A stretch of DNA of 64,000 nucleotides from CALGSZ01 sp042408955 (GTDB lineage Bacteria > Chloroflexota > Chloroflexia > Thermomicrobiales > UBA6265): positions 4,834-68,833 of the forward strand of contig JBHOQQ010000136.1 of assembly GCA_042408955.1 (NCBI GenBank), given 5' to 3'. Numbering within the stretch: position 1 is the stretch's first letter; the number at the start of each line of letters is the position of its first letter. This document shows, in pieces, positions 9,333 to 17,384 of the stretch. Made by a program: the position numbers and the translations under genes. Under the pieces are notes generated by a model. It saw only the letters and a list, made by a program, of their open reading frames with translations, did not search any database and was not told where the DNA came from.

Positions 9333-9899
9333 CTATTGGGGGGAACGCGCGAGCCAGCCGAATGGCTGGCGAGTGGAGCTGTACCTCACCGAGGCAAGGC
9401 ATGCACCGGCTGCCAGGATGGCGACATAGACGGAATACGAAATCGTGAAGCTTGCAAAGTCAAGCGGCCAAAGGAGCGGAACGCCGCCCGTGGCCATATC
9501 GCGCAGCAAATGGGACGCCACCCCAAGTGAAGCGCCCCAGGTCACATCGCGGAGCCATGTAGGTAGTACGACCACGAGAAGGATCAATATGACGGCCGTT
9601 AATGCCGAATGCGTGTACGGCCGGTTTGTTCCGTTCGTGAGCACGAGCGAACCAGCCATTGCTGGGAGATGATCCACGTCAATAGCTGTGCCGCCGATCA
9701 CTGTCCCGCTCAATCGCAAGGGCCTCAACCGAGGAGCGATACAGAGGAGCGCGATCAGCGCGGTGGCAAGATGGGCTGTTTCGTCAATCACGGCCTCCTT
9801 GAAGACCGGTAGCTCAGCATGGCGATATCGGGCGTCAATACCGATGATCACCAGGAGAAGGAAGAACGGAGCAACAGACAGTAATCTACGCTGGACCAT
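9333..9899 (-). CDS. YdjM/DUF457-like membrane-bound metal-dependent hydrolase
   Basis: A 188-residue membrane protein with about five hydrophobic spans. It shows the family pattern DETAHLATALIAL, then IDVDHLP, RPYTHS and SHLLRDMATGGVPLLWPL, whose histidines and aspartates are the presumed metal ligands of the YdjM/DUF457 family. In this family the gene is often a membrane protein of unknown physiological substrate. It lies 210 bases upstream of the flippase on the same strand. Function beyond family membership is not supported. Confidence 0.75.
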   Translation of the reverse strand: MVQRRLLSVAPFFLLLVIIGIDARYRHAELPVFKEAVIDETAHLATALIALLCIAPRLRPLRLSGTVIGGTAIDVDHLPAMAGSLVLTNGTNRPYTHSALTAVILILLVVVLPTWLRDVTWGASLGVASHLLRDMATGGVPLLWPLDFASFTISYSVYVAILAAGACLASVRYSSTRQPFGWLARSPQ

Positions 9900-9990
9900 A
9901 GCTCAGCAGCTTTCCCCCCACCAATCCACCACCAGAGTTGGAAAGCACGTCAGCATCCACCTGGACAAAAGAAGGCGTTCGGGTTTTAGA

Positions 9991-10284
9991 TTAAGACGCA
10001 CGCTCTAGGCGGTCGAACGGATCTGCCGGCGGCGCTGCCAGGCCGATCCTGGCGACGATCCGTCCCAAAATTCCACCGGGTCGGGAGAGAGCATCGCTTG
10101 CCGCGTCGCCTTGGCTCGGTGCGATGATCGTTTGCCCACGAATTTCGCCAATCACGTTGCCTTGCAGATCGAAGACGCGGCGACCGTCCGTTGTCCCGAC
10201 CAGCCGGCCATTGCGGTTGTAGATGTCGTCGCCAGCGATAAAGCCGCGGCAACGGCCACGCGCATCGAAAAGAGGAGTGATCAT
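9991..10284 (-). CDS. Small beta-flower-like repeat protein, unknown function
   Basis: A 97-residue protein whose first half is made of short YD-like repeats: LFDARGRCRGFIAGDD, IYNRNGRLVGTTDG, RVFDLQGNVIGEIRG. Such x-D/N-x-x-G-x-x-x-G hairpin repeats resemble the small beta-flower or YD-repeat folds; this is inference from pattern only. The second half is alanine/arginine-rich. ATG at 10284 was chosen because the repeats begin just after it; the frame stays open up to 10419 but that part does not look coding. Weak ribosome-binding site. Confidence 0.5.
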   Translation of the reverse strand: MITPLFDARGRCRGFIAGDDIYNRNGRLVGTTDGRRVFDLQGNVIGEIRGQTIIAPSQGDAASDALSRPGGILGRIVARIGLAAPPADPFDRLERAS

Positions 10285-10637
10285 TATCTTGCTTTCGCAC
10301 GACCACCGGTGGTCGCGTGGCCGGCTGACTGGGCAGGAGCGATTCGAGCACCACTTCGCGCGAGAACTGCAAGGTGGACGTGTCTTCCGCGCCGCGCAGA
10401 GCGAAACATGCGTAAACATTCACGAAGGAGGCACTGCCGCTTCGACAGCCCAAGAGCACAAGTTTTTTTTCACATGCTCCTTTTACAAGAACGCTCGGGA
10501 ATCGCCAACTGCTCCGATCCGCTCATGCGACGCCTCCCCACAATAGCGAGCGAATGGTTGGTTCGCAACCCCTACCAGGCAAAGATTCGCAGTCCTCCTT
10601 ACACGCTGATCGCCGCCTGTCCATTGTGAGGATCTCA
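10285..10637. other. Intergenic stretch with one possible leader-peptide frame
   Basis: No recognised gene. On the minus strand an AAAGGAG site precedes a GTG at 10473 that opens a 17-codon frame (MKKN..., stop at 10420) beginning across a run of eight A bases. It could be a short leader peptide or a gene start disrupted by slippage in the A run; neither can be decided from this sequence. No terminator was seen for the downstream opp operon. Confidence 0.3.
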
Positions 10638-11666
10638 TCACGCGTAATGGCAGGCGACCCAGTGGTCAGGCGCCTTCTCCTCCAGCCGTGGCTCCTCGAC
10701 CGCGCAGTTTGGCCGGGCGATGGGACAGCGGGGATGAAAGCGACAGCCCGTCGGTGGGTTAGCCGGGCTGGGTACGTCTCCCTGGAGCAGCACACGCTGG
10801 CGCTGGCGACCCGGCTCAGGCACGGGCACAGCCGAGATCAGTGCCTGCGTGTATGGGTGCTTGGGAGACATCGTTATCGCGTGCGCGCTGCCGACTTCGA
10901 CCAGCTTGCCCAAGTACATCACGCCGATCCGATCGCTGATGTGCGCGACGACTGCGAGATTGTGGGCGATGAACAGGTACGTCAGGTGAAATTGCTTCTG
11001 AAGATCCTTCAGGAGATTGAGGACCTGGGCCTGGATCGAGACGTCCAGCGCGGAAACGGGCTCATCACAGATGATGAGCTGCGGATTGAGCGCCAGCGCC
11101 CGCGCGATGCCGATTCGCTGGCGCTGACCGCCAGAGAACTCATGGGGATACCGGTTGGCAAAGTAGCTATTAAGACCGACCACGCGCAGCAGCTCCTGCA
11201 CGCGCTCGCGCCGCTCAGCACGCGTGCCAATCCGCGCAATGGTGAGTGGCTCGGCAATGATGGAGCCGACGGTCATGCGTGGATCGAGCGATGCCGAGGG
11301 GTCCTGGAAGATCATCTGGATGTCGCGGCGATACGGGCGAAGTTGCCGCTGGCTCAAGCGGCTGATATCAACGCCGTTGAAGTAGACATGGCCATCCGTT
11401 GGATCGTACAGCCGGATGATGGTTTGGCCAAGCGTTGTCTTGCCACAACCGGATTCCCCAACAAGGCCAAAGGTCTCGCCACGGCGCACGGAAAAAGAGA
11501 CGTCATCCACGGCGCGGATCGTTAGCTCCCGCCCACCGAACAGTCCACCGCCGAGGGTGAAGTATTTCTTCAGGCGCTCAACCCGCAGAATCTCGGCAGG
11601 CAGCGCCGGTGACGTGGCCTGCTCAGCATGAGTTCCTGGCTGGTGAAGCGAGGGATTCGCAATCAT
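10638..11666 (-). CDS. oppF: Oligopeptide/dipeptide ABC transporter ATP-binding protein (OppF/DppF type)
   Basis: A 342-residue nucleotide-binding subunit. It has Walker A GESGCGKTT, signature FSGGQRQRIGIARAL and Walker B LIICDEPVSALDVS, followed by the C-terminal oligo_HPY region with the cysteine pattern GCRFHPRCPIARPNC typical of OppD/OppF proteins. It is the last gene of an oppB-oppC-oppD-oppF run and its start overlaps the oppD stop by ATGA. It should pair with OppD to energise uptake of peptides or other substrates (nickel or sugars are also known in this family). Confidence 0.92.
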   Translation of the reverse strand: MIANPSLHQPGTHAEQATSPALPAEILRVERLKKYFTLGGGLFGGRELTIRAVDDVSFSVRRGETFGLVGESGCGKTTLGQTIIRLYDPTDGHVYFNGVDISRLSQRQLRPYRRDIQMIFQDPSASLDPRMTVGSIIAEPLTIARIGTRAERRERVQELLRVVGLNSYFANRYPHEFSGGQRQRIGIARALALNPQLIICDEPVSALDVSIQAQVLNLLKDLQKQFHLTYLFIAHNLAVVAHISDRIGVMYLGKLVEVGSAHAITMSPKHPYTQALISAVPVPEPGRQRQRVLLQGDVPSPANPPTGCRFHPRCPIARPNCAVEEPRLEEKAPDHWVACHYA

Positions 11667-12766
11667 CGTGGCACCTGCCGGCCCTGCTCGCCATTCGGAT
11701 CGACACCGTCAAAGCCAGGACCGCCTTCCCGGCCAGGGAACCAGCATGCCACCCACTGGCCTGGCGCTGTCTCCCGCAACGGCGGCAACTCGGCGCAGCG
11801 CGCCTGCCGGCGAGGGCAGCGCGGGCGGAACCGGCACCCTTGGGGAGGCGCGAGCAGATCGGGTGGCAAACCGCCAATCGTGGCGAGCTTATCTTTGACA
11901 TGCTCACCCAGCCGAGGTACCGACCTGAGCAGCCCCATGGTGTAGGGATGCTGCGGGTTGGAGAAGAGATCCTTGGCAGGACCTTGCTCGACGATCTTCC
12001 CCGCGTACATCACGATCACACGCTGGCACACCTCGGCCACGACGCCGAGATCATGGGTAATGAGGATAATCGCCGTCCCAAAATCCCGGTTCAGCCCGAC
12101 CATAAGATCGAGAATCTGCGCTTGGATAGTGACGTCGAGCGCGGTCGTCGGCTCATCAGCGATCAAGACTTTGGGGTTACAGGCAAGAGCCATCGCGATC
12201 ATCACACGCTGCCGCATGCCACCAGAGAACTGGTGTGGGTACGCGTGAAAACGATCTTCGGCCGCTGGTATTCCGACGCGCTTCAGCAGCTCAATTGCCC
12301 GCCGCTCCGCCTCTTCCCTGCTCAGGCCGAGGTGCAACATCAGTGGCTCACAGAGCTGATTGCCGATGGTGTAGACAGGATTGAGCGATGTCATCGGATC
12401 CTGGAAGATCATCGCGATGTCGTTGCCTCGGATCTTCCGCATCTCCCGCTCCGGCAAGCGGACCAGATCGCGTGTCTGCCCGCTAACCGTCAGGAGGATT
12501 TCCCCTTGCACGATGCGGCCCGGTGGGCTAGGCACGAGGCGCATGATGCTCAGCGATGTGACGCTCTTGCCACACCCGGATTCGCCCACAATACCGAGCG
12601 TTTCCCCCTCGCCGACATCGAAGGAGACGTCGTCAACGGCATGCACGACTCCTGCGCGGGTAAAAAACTGTGTTGTGAGGTGCCGGACTCGCAGCACCGG
12701 CGCGATTCCGGTGGTGGATGTGTCAGATGCGGCAGGTGCGGGGGTGCTGGCAACCACGTTAGTCAT
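11663..12766 (-). CDS. oppD: Oligopeptide/dipeptide ABC transporter ATP-binding protein (OppD/DppD type)
   Basis: A 367-residue nucleotide-binding subunit with Walker A GESGCGKS, signature FSGGMRQRVMIAMAL, Walker B LIADEPTTALDVT and a C-terminal cysteine cluster (CRFRPRCPRRQARC). The ATG at 12766 overlaps the oppC stop by eight bases; an ATG 39 bases upstream in the same frame is less likely because it lies deep inside oppC. It is the partner of OppF in the heterodimeric motor. Confidence 0.9.
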   Translation of the reverse strand: MTNVVASTPAPAASDTSTTGIAPVLRVRHLTTQFFTRAGVVHAVDDVSFDVGEGETLGIVGESGCGKSVTSLSIMRLVPSPPGRIVQGEILLTVSGQTRDLVRLPEREMRKIRGNDIAMIFQDPMTSLNPVYTIGNQLCEPLMLHLGLSREEAERRAIELLKRVGIPAAEDRFHAYPHQFSGGMRQRVMIAMALACNPKVLIADEPTTALDVTIQAQILDLMVGLNRDFGTAIILITHDLGVVAEVCQRVIVMYAGKIVEQGPAKDLFSNPQHPYTMGLLRSVPRLGEHVKDKLATIGGLPPDLLAPPQGCRFRPRCPRRQARCAELPPLRETAPGQWVACWFPGREGGPGFDGVDPNGEQGRQVPR

Positions 12767-13769
12767 TCCCCTTTGGATCAAGGGCATCCCGCAAGCCGTC
12801 ACCAAGGAAGGTAAAGCCGAGCATCGTCAACCCGATAGCGAGCACGGGGAAGACGAGCATATGCGGATCGCTCTGGATATCTCCGGTCCGCCGGGCCGCC
12901 TCGCCCACCATTTGGCCCCAGCTTGCGTCTGGTGGGCGGATGCCAACGCCAACGAAGCTGATGGCCGCTTCGGTGAAGATCGCCGTGGGGATACCGAACG
13001 TCGCCGCGACGATAATCGGTGTCAAGCTATTCGGGAGGAGATGGCGCAGCACGATATACGGTCCGCTCGCACCGGCAACTCGGGAAGCTTTGACAAATTC
13101 CTGCTCTCGAAGACTGAGGAACTGCGCGCGAATGAGCCGGGCCTCTGTCACCCAGGCAATCAGCCCGATGCCTAGGAAGATGTTCTTTAGGCCCGCTCCG
13201 AAGGCATTGACGAACATCAACACCAGCAGCACTTGCGGGATCGTGAACACCACGTCCACGAAGCGCATGATGATGTTATCGACTCTCCCGCCATAATACC
13301 CGGCGATCGAGCCGACAGGGATGGCGATCGCCAGAACGATGGCGTACGAGACGACTCCGACGAGGAGCGACACCCGAGCGCCGTACATCATGCGGCTAAA
13401 AATGTCGCGGCCATTGCGATCGAGACCAAACGGCCATGTCCAACTCGGCGGATAGCGAGCCAGCCGGACGTCCACGACCTCGCTCTCATCGTACGGTGCA
13501 AGCAATGGCGCAAAAATCGCGATCAACATGAAGGTAACGACGATTACGAGCCCCAGGACGGCGAGCCGGTTCCGGATGAGACGCCTCCACGCATCGCCCC
13601 ACAGACTCGCATGGCGGCGGATTCCGGCCTCACCCTCGGCGCCGAGCACTTCCAACGGCGCAGCTTCGGCTTCTGCCATCGGTGCCGGGAATGCCGCTGC
13701 ATCGTCCCGCAGCGCGCGGTCTAGGTCGTCAATCGGGCGGTCGGTGGGATGAACAGAAGAGTGCGTCAT
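12759..13769 (-). CDS. oppC: Peptide-type ABC transporter permease (OppC/DppC type)
   Basis: A 336-residue membrane permease of the binding-protein-dependent type. A polar N-terminal tail of about 70 residues rich in D/E/A precedes the first membrane span (LAVLGLVIVVTFMLIAIFAPLLAPY). The central half follows the family pattern: FGLDRNGRDIFSRMMYGARVSL, and the EAA-loop region KASRVAGASGPYIVLRHLLPNS that contacts the ATPases. ATG at 13769 follows the oppB stop by ten bases. The long charged tail is somewhat unusual for OppC. Confidence 0.9.
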   Translation of the reverse strand: MTHSSVHPTDRPIDDLDRALRDDAAAFPAPMAEAEAAPLEVLGAEGEAGIRRHASLWGDAWRRLIRNRLAVLGLVIVVTFMLIAIFAPLLAPYDESEVVDVRLARYPPSWTWPFGLDRNGRDIFSRMMYGARVSLLVGVVSYAIVLAIAIPVGSIAGYYGGRVDNIIMRFVDVVFTIPQVLLVLMFVNAFGAGLKNIFLGIGLIAWVTEARLIRAQFLSLREQEFVKASRVAGASGPYIVLRHLLPNSLTPIIVAATFGIPTAIFTEAAISFVGVGIRPPDASWGQMVGEAARRTGDIQSDPHMLVFPVLAIGLTMLGFTFLGDGLRDALDPKGND

Positions 13770-13779
13770 TGACGTCTCA

Positions 13780-14718
13780 TCAGTAGCGGATTCGCGGATC
13801 GATGAGCCCGTAAACGAGGTCAACGACTACGTTCATGATCGCAAGGAAGACGCCGTAGATCAGCGTAACCGCGAGAATCATGGGCTGATCCTTGGTGTCC
13901 ATGCTTTCCACATAATACTTGCCCATTCCCGGCACGTTGAACACTTTTTCGACGAAGAACGATCCAGTGCCTACCGCAGCAAAGATCGGGCCAATCAAGG
14001 TCACGACCGGGATCAAGGCATTCTTGAGCACATGCTTCAGGATGACTTTGCGCTCGGCCAGACCCTTCGCCCGGGCGGTGCGGACATAGTCGGAGCGAAT
14101 CACATCAATCATGCACGAGCGCGTATAGCGGGCAAGCGTGGCGAGGGGCGCGGCGCCGAGCGCAATCGTGGGCAGAATCCAGTCCTGCGGCCGCTCCCAG
14201 CCGCCGACGTTAAATCCCAAATCAATCCCACGGCCCGGCAGCCACACGGCAAAGACCAGAATAAGGAGATAGCCCATGACAAAGCTTGGCATGCTGTAGA
14301 ACAAAATGGCGACGGTGATGGAGATGTAGTCAAGGATGCCGTTTTGATTAACGGCGGCGAGAATCCCGAGTGTCATGCCGACAATGACAGCGAACAGCGT
14401 CGCCATGGTGCCGAGGTGCAACGAGATCGGAAACGTGCGGGCGATAATGTCCCGCACTTCTTGACCCCGCCAGACATACGATTCTCCGAAGTCACCATGG
14501 AGGGAATTCCAGATATACAGGACAAACCGGACGTAGAGGGGCCGGTCTAATCCGTACATCTTCTCCAGTCGCGCGATCGTTTCTGGTGCCACACGATCCA
14601 TATTCGCCAGGGCGAATGGACTCCCAGGCGTCAGGCGCATAATGACAAACGTAATCGCGGTCATGGCGAGAAGGGTAGGGAGAAGCCAGAGGATTCGTGA
14701 GATTGCGTACCGTAGCAT
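13780..14718 (-). CDS. oppB: Peptide-type ABC transporter permease (OppB/DppB type)
   Basis: A 312-residue permease with six predicted membrane spans. It starts with the family N-terminus MLRYAISRILWLLPTLL, contains LTPGSPFA, and carries the EAA-loop ARAKGLAERKVILKHVLKNAL. The C-terminus YGLIDPRIRY is diagnostic of OppB/DppB proteins. GGAGCGACG precedes the ATG. It is the first gene of the operon, directly behind the promoter at 14829-14857, and no substrate-binding protein gene lies upstream of it. Confidence 0.92.
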   Translation of the reverse strand: MLRYAISRILWLLPTLLAMTAITFVIMRLTPGSPFALANMDRVAPETIARLEKMYGLDRPLYVRFVLYIWNSLHGDFGESYVWRGQEVRDIIARTFPISLHLGTMATLFAVIVGMTLGILAAVNQNGILDYISITVAILFYSMPSFVMGYLLILVFAVWLPGRGIDLGFNVGGWERPQDWILPTIALGAAPLATLARYTRSCMIDVIRSDYVRTARAKGLAERKVILKHVLKNALIPVVTLIGPIFAAVGTGSFFVEKVFNVPGMGKYYVESMDTKDQPMILAVTLIYGVFLAIMNVVVDLVYGLIDPRIRY

Positions 14719-14828
14719 CGTCGCTCCGTAGCGTCTCGGTTTGCTTGCTCACCCGCCTCCCCTGAGCGGGGATTTTCAGAAGCCATCGGTAAACCTGGCT
14801 CCAACCGTGGCAATGTGAACGCGGCCGG

Positions 14829-14857
14829 ACTGTACCACCCCCTTTCGAGCGCGTCAA
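14829..14857 (-). promoter_or_regulatory. Sigma70-type promoter of the oppBCDF operon
   Basis: Read on the minus strand, TTGACG (14857-14852) is followed after 17 bases by TACAGT (14834-14829). Transcription would start around 14822, about 105 bases before oppB. Inferred from match to consensus and position. Confidence 0.6.
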
Positions 14858-14911
14858 GAATTCAGGCCCACCGGCAGCAAGGCATTACTGCAACGCTTGA
14901 CGCTGTTCCTC

Positions 14912-14951
14912 AAGAAAGCAACGCGGCGGGAATCGCTCCCCGCCGCTTGCT
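14912..14951 (-). terminator. Rho-independent terminator after hslU
   Basis: Minus-strand RNA would form AGCAA-GCGGCGGGGA with a short loop and the complementary TTCCCGCCGC-GTTGCT arm, followed by TTTCTTG. It lies 46 bases after the hslU stop and so ends the hslVU transcript before the opp promoter region. The U tract is interrupted, so termination strength is uncertain. Confidence 0.55.
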
Positions 14952-14996
14952 ACCGATGCGTATTCCTCGTTGGATTGCCAGATACGATCGGCTGGA

Positions 14997-16490
14997 TCAG
15001 AGAATAAAGTTGCTCAGATCCTCATCGGCGGCGATTTCGCCGACGCGCTTGATCACAAAGTCGCGGTCGATGAGCACCGTCTGCCCCTTGTACTTCGGCG
15101 CGTCGAAGGAGACTTCCTCCACCACGCGCTCGACGATCGTTTGAAGCCTGCGAGCGCCAATATCCTCTGTCCTGGCATTGACCTGGCTCGCTAGCCGCGC
15201 CATTTCGCGGAGGGCATCTTCGGTAAACTGCAGGTCGATACCCTCGGTCGCGAGCAACGCTTGATATTGCTTGGTAAGCGCGTTTTCCGGCTCCGTGAGG
15301 ATGCGATACAGGTCATCCTCGGACAAGCTATTGAGCTCGACCCGGATCGGGAACCGACCCTGAAGCTCCGGGATGAGGTCGGACGGCCGGGAATTGTGGA
15401 AAGCTCCAGCGGCGATGAACAAGATGTGATCGGTGCGCACCGGTCCATAGCGCGTCATCACCACCGAACCCTCGACGATCGGCAGTAGGTCGCGCTGAAC
15501 GCCTTCCCCGGAGACATCGGCGCCGTAATCTCCATTGGAGGTGATCGTCTTGTCTATCTCGTCGAGGAAGACGACGGCGGCCTCCTCCACCCGCTCGATT
15601 GCCTCGTCTACGACCGCGTCAAAATCAACCAGCCGATTCGCCTCTTGCTGAGTCAGGATGCGCTTTGCCTCCCGAACCGAGACGCGCCGGCGCAATGTCC
15701 GCCTCGGCACGAGCCCGTCGAGGAAATCCCGGAACGTGCTTTGAAGCTCATCGGGAGCAAACTCTTCTGCCCACTCCAGCGGATTGTAATCCTCGAAATC
15801 GTAATCGGTATCGATTTCGATCTCGACCGTTTCTTCGTCAAGCGCATGGTCGTTGAGCAGCCGCAGCAGGCGCTTGCGCTCCCGTTCGAGGCGCCGTTGC
15901 GCCGCGAGTTGTTGCCGCTCAGAGGCTGCCTCGTCCTCGGCAGCGCCCTTCGCTGCTTGCTTCCGACCGTTGCGGGAAGGCCGCTTCTGCAGGAACTGCT
16001 CAAGGAGAAGGTCGGCCAGCCGCTGGGCGGCGATCCGGCTCGCTTCGTCCTTAACCTGCTCAAGCCGGCGACCGTGGAGCATGCTGATCGCAATTTCGAC
16101 CAGATCACGAACGATCGATTCCACATCGCGGCCGACAGAGCCCACCTCGGTAAACTTGGTGGCCTCGACCTTGAGGAACGGCGCATCAACGATTTTGGCT
16201 ACGCGGCGGGCAATCTCAGTCTTTCCAACTCCCGTCGGGCCGATCATCAAGATATTCTTTGGTTGTACCTCATGCCGCAAATGTTCAGGCAGGAGCTGCC
16301 GGCGATACCGGTTGCGTAGCGCGATCGCCACCGCCCGCTTCGCATCCTGCTGACCAATGACGTACTTATCGAGCTCAGCCACAATCTCCGCAGGCGTCAA
16401 ATTCTCCATGATCACCCGCGGGCTTGCCATTTCGGAGCCTGAGCGCGAGGATGGGCTGCTCTTTTCAGCCCGGCGAGCTGCCTCGGCCAT
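14997..16490 (-). CDS. hslU: ATP-dependent protease HslUV, ATPase subunit HslU (ClpY)
   Basis: A 497-residue AAA+ unfoldase that recognises, unfolds and feeds protein substrates into the HslV peptidase. N-terminal ENLTPAEIVAELDKYVIGQQDAKRAVAIAL is diagnostic; Walker A GPTGVGKT is at 84-91, Walker B reads VVFLDEIDK, and the chain ends LSNFIL, the HslU C-terminal tail that inserts into HslV pockets. The I-domain between is charged and includes a long acidic/arginine-rich stretch. The ATG overlaps the hslV stop as TGATG. An alternative start about 20 residues downstream would match the usual family length better. Confidence 0.95.
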   Translation of the reverse strand: MAEAARRAEKSSPSSRSGSEMASPRVIMENLTPAEIVAELDKYVIGQQDAKRAVAIALRNRYRRQLLPEHLRHEVQPKNILMIGPTGVGKTEIARRVAKIVDAPFLKVEATKFTEVGSVGRDVESIVRDLVEIAISMLHGRRLEQVKDEASRIAAQRLADLLLEQFLQKRPSRNGRKQAAKGAAEDEAASERQQLAAQRRLERERKRLLRLLNDHALDEETVEIEIDTDYDFEDYNPLEWAEEFAPDELQSTFRDFLDGLVPRRTLRRRVSVREAKRILTQQEANRLVDFDAVVDEAIERVEEAAVVFLDEIDKTITSNGDYGADVSGEGVQRDLLPIVEGSVVMTRYGPVRTDHILFIAAGAFHNSRPSDLIPELQGRFPIRVELNSLSEDDLYRILTEPENALTKQYQALLATEGIDLQFTEDALREMARLASQVNARTEDIGARRLQTIVERVVEEVSFDAPKYKGQTVLIDRDFVIKRVGEIAADEDLSNFIL

Positions 16491-17245
16491 CAGTCCACCT
16501 CCGCATCATCACCATCGTTCGCCTCTTCCTCCGGAGTTCCTTCGCGCTCCTCCTCCTCGTCGTCATCATCGTCCGCGGCCATTGATCCGGGCGAGTCTGA
16601 TTGCAATGGCATGCTCTCGACCGAGACACCCGTCGCCGGTGCGCCGCTCTCCTCCTGTGATCTCGGCAAGCCGACTGACTCAATCGTGAAGTGATCGTTC
16701 GTAAAGATACAGATTTCAGCGGCGATGCGCATCGCGGCTTCGACGACGGCGCGCGCATCGAGGTTTGTGTGAGCGAGCAATGCCTTGGCGGCCGCCGTCG
16801 CGTACGGCGCTCCCGATCCGATGGCCGCGATGCCATCGTCGGGCTCGATGACATCGCCATCGCCTGAGAGCACGAGCAGTGATTCAACATCAGCGACGAT
16901 CAGCTGGGCTTCCAGCCGGCGCAAATACCGGTCCGTCCGCCACTCTTTGGCGAGCTCGACGGCAGCGCGCCGGAGATTGCCATCCCACGATTTCAGCTGC
17001 ATCTCGAACTTGCCAAAGAGGGTCAGCGCGTCGGCAACGGCCCCGGCAAAGCCAGCAAGCACCTGACCATCGTGCAGCAGGCGAATCTTGCGGGCACCGT
17101 GCTTGAGCACTACGTCGCCCATGGTGACTTGCCCGTCGCCCGCTAACGCCACGGCGCCGTCACGCTTGACGCCCAGAATCGTCGTCGCATGGATGCGACG
17201 CTCAGGGAAATAGTAGACGCGAGGAATCACGGAAAGAGGGTCCAA
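16490..17245 (-). CDS. hslV: ATP-dependent protease HslUV, peptidase subunit HslV with long acidic tail
   Basis: The threonine peptidase of the HslUV complex. The sequence ATTILGVKRDG gives a catalytic Thr21 after a 20-residue pro-segment, followed by GDGQVTMG and the typical ICIFTNDHFTIE end of the fold near residue 189. Unlike usual HslV proteins of about 175-185 residues, this one continues for about 60 more residues; the last 31 contain 18 acidic residues including a run of five D and four E. The start used here is a TTG without a clear ribosome-binding site; a GTG at 17230 is equally possible. It has its own promoter between topA and hslV. In many Gram-positive genomes topA, xerC and hslVU are neighbours, and here xerC is missing. 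Confidence 0.93.
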   Translation of the reverse strand: MDPLSVIPRVYYFPERRIHATTILGVKRDGAVALAGDGQVTMGDVVLKHGARKIRLLHDGQVLAGFAGAVADALTLFGKFEMQLKSWDGNLRRAAVELAKEWRTDRYLRRLEAQLIVADVESLLVLSGDGDVIEPDDGIAAIGSGAPYATAAAKALLAHTNLDARAVVEAAMRIAAEICIFTNDHFTIESVGLPRSQEESGAPATGVSVESMPLQSDSPGSMAADDDDDEEEEREGTPEEEANDGDDAEVD

Positions 17246-17324
17246 TCATACGAATGCCGGGTGCCTCACGGACCTCCCGGCGCCACCTTGTGGACGCCCA
17301 CTGGCGCCCATCTCACCAGGAGAA

Positions 17325-17354
17325 ATTGTACTGTACGGACCCCATCCGTATCAG
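17325..17354 (-). promoter_or_regulatory. Promoter of hslVU
   Basis: Minus strand: CTGATA (17354-17349), 18-base spacer, TACAAT (17330-17325). It gives a leader of about 70 bases before hslV and lies between the topA stop and hslV. Match is good in the -10 box and moderate in the -35 box. Confidence 0.5.
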
Positions 17355-17384
17355 CCTCTTCCGCGTGGCACGCGCCACCAATCT

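Noticed and set aside
10554..11525. 323-codon open frame on the plus strand
   Set aside because: Antisense to oppF and without recognisable motifs.
11609..12814. 401-codon open frame on the plus strand
   Set aside because: Antisense to oppD. Histidine/arginine-rich shadow with no family pattern.
16502..16580. Triplet-rich stretch of TCATCATCGTCC type as a microsatellite or CRISPR-like repeat
   Set aside because: It is the coding sequence of the acidic HslV tail (aspartate and glutamate codons), not a repeat array. No CRISPR array was seen anywhere in the window.
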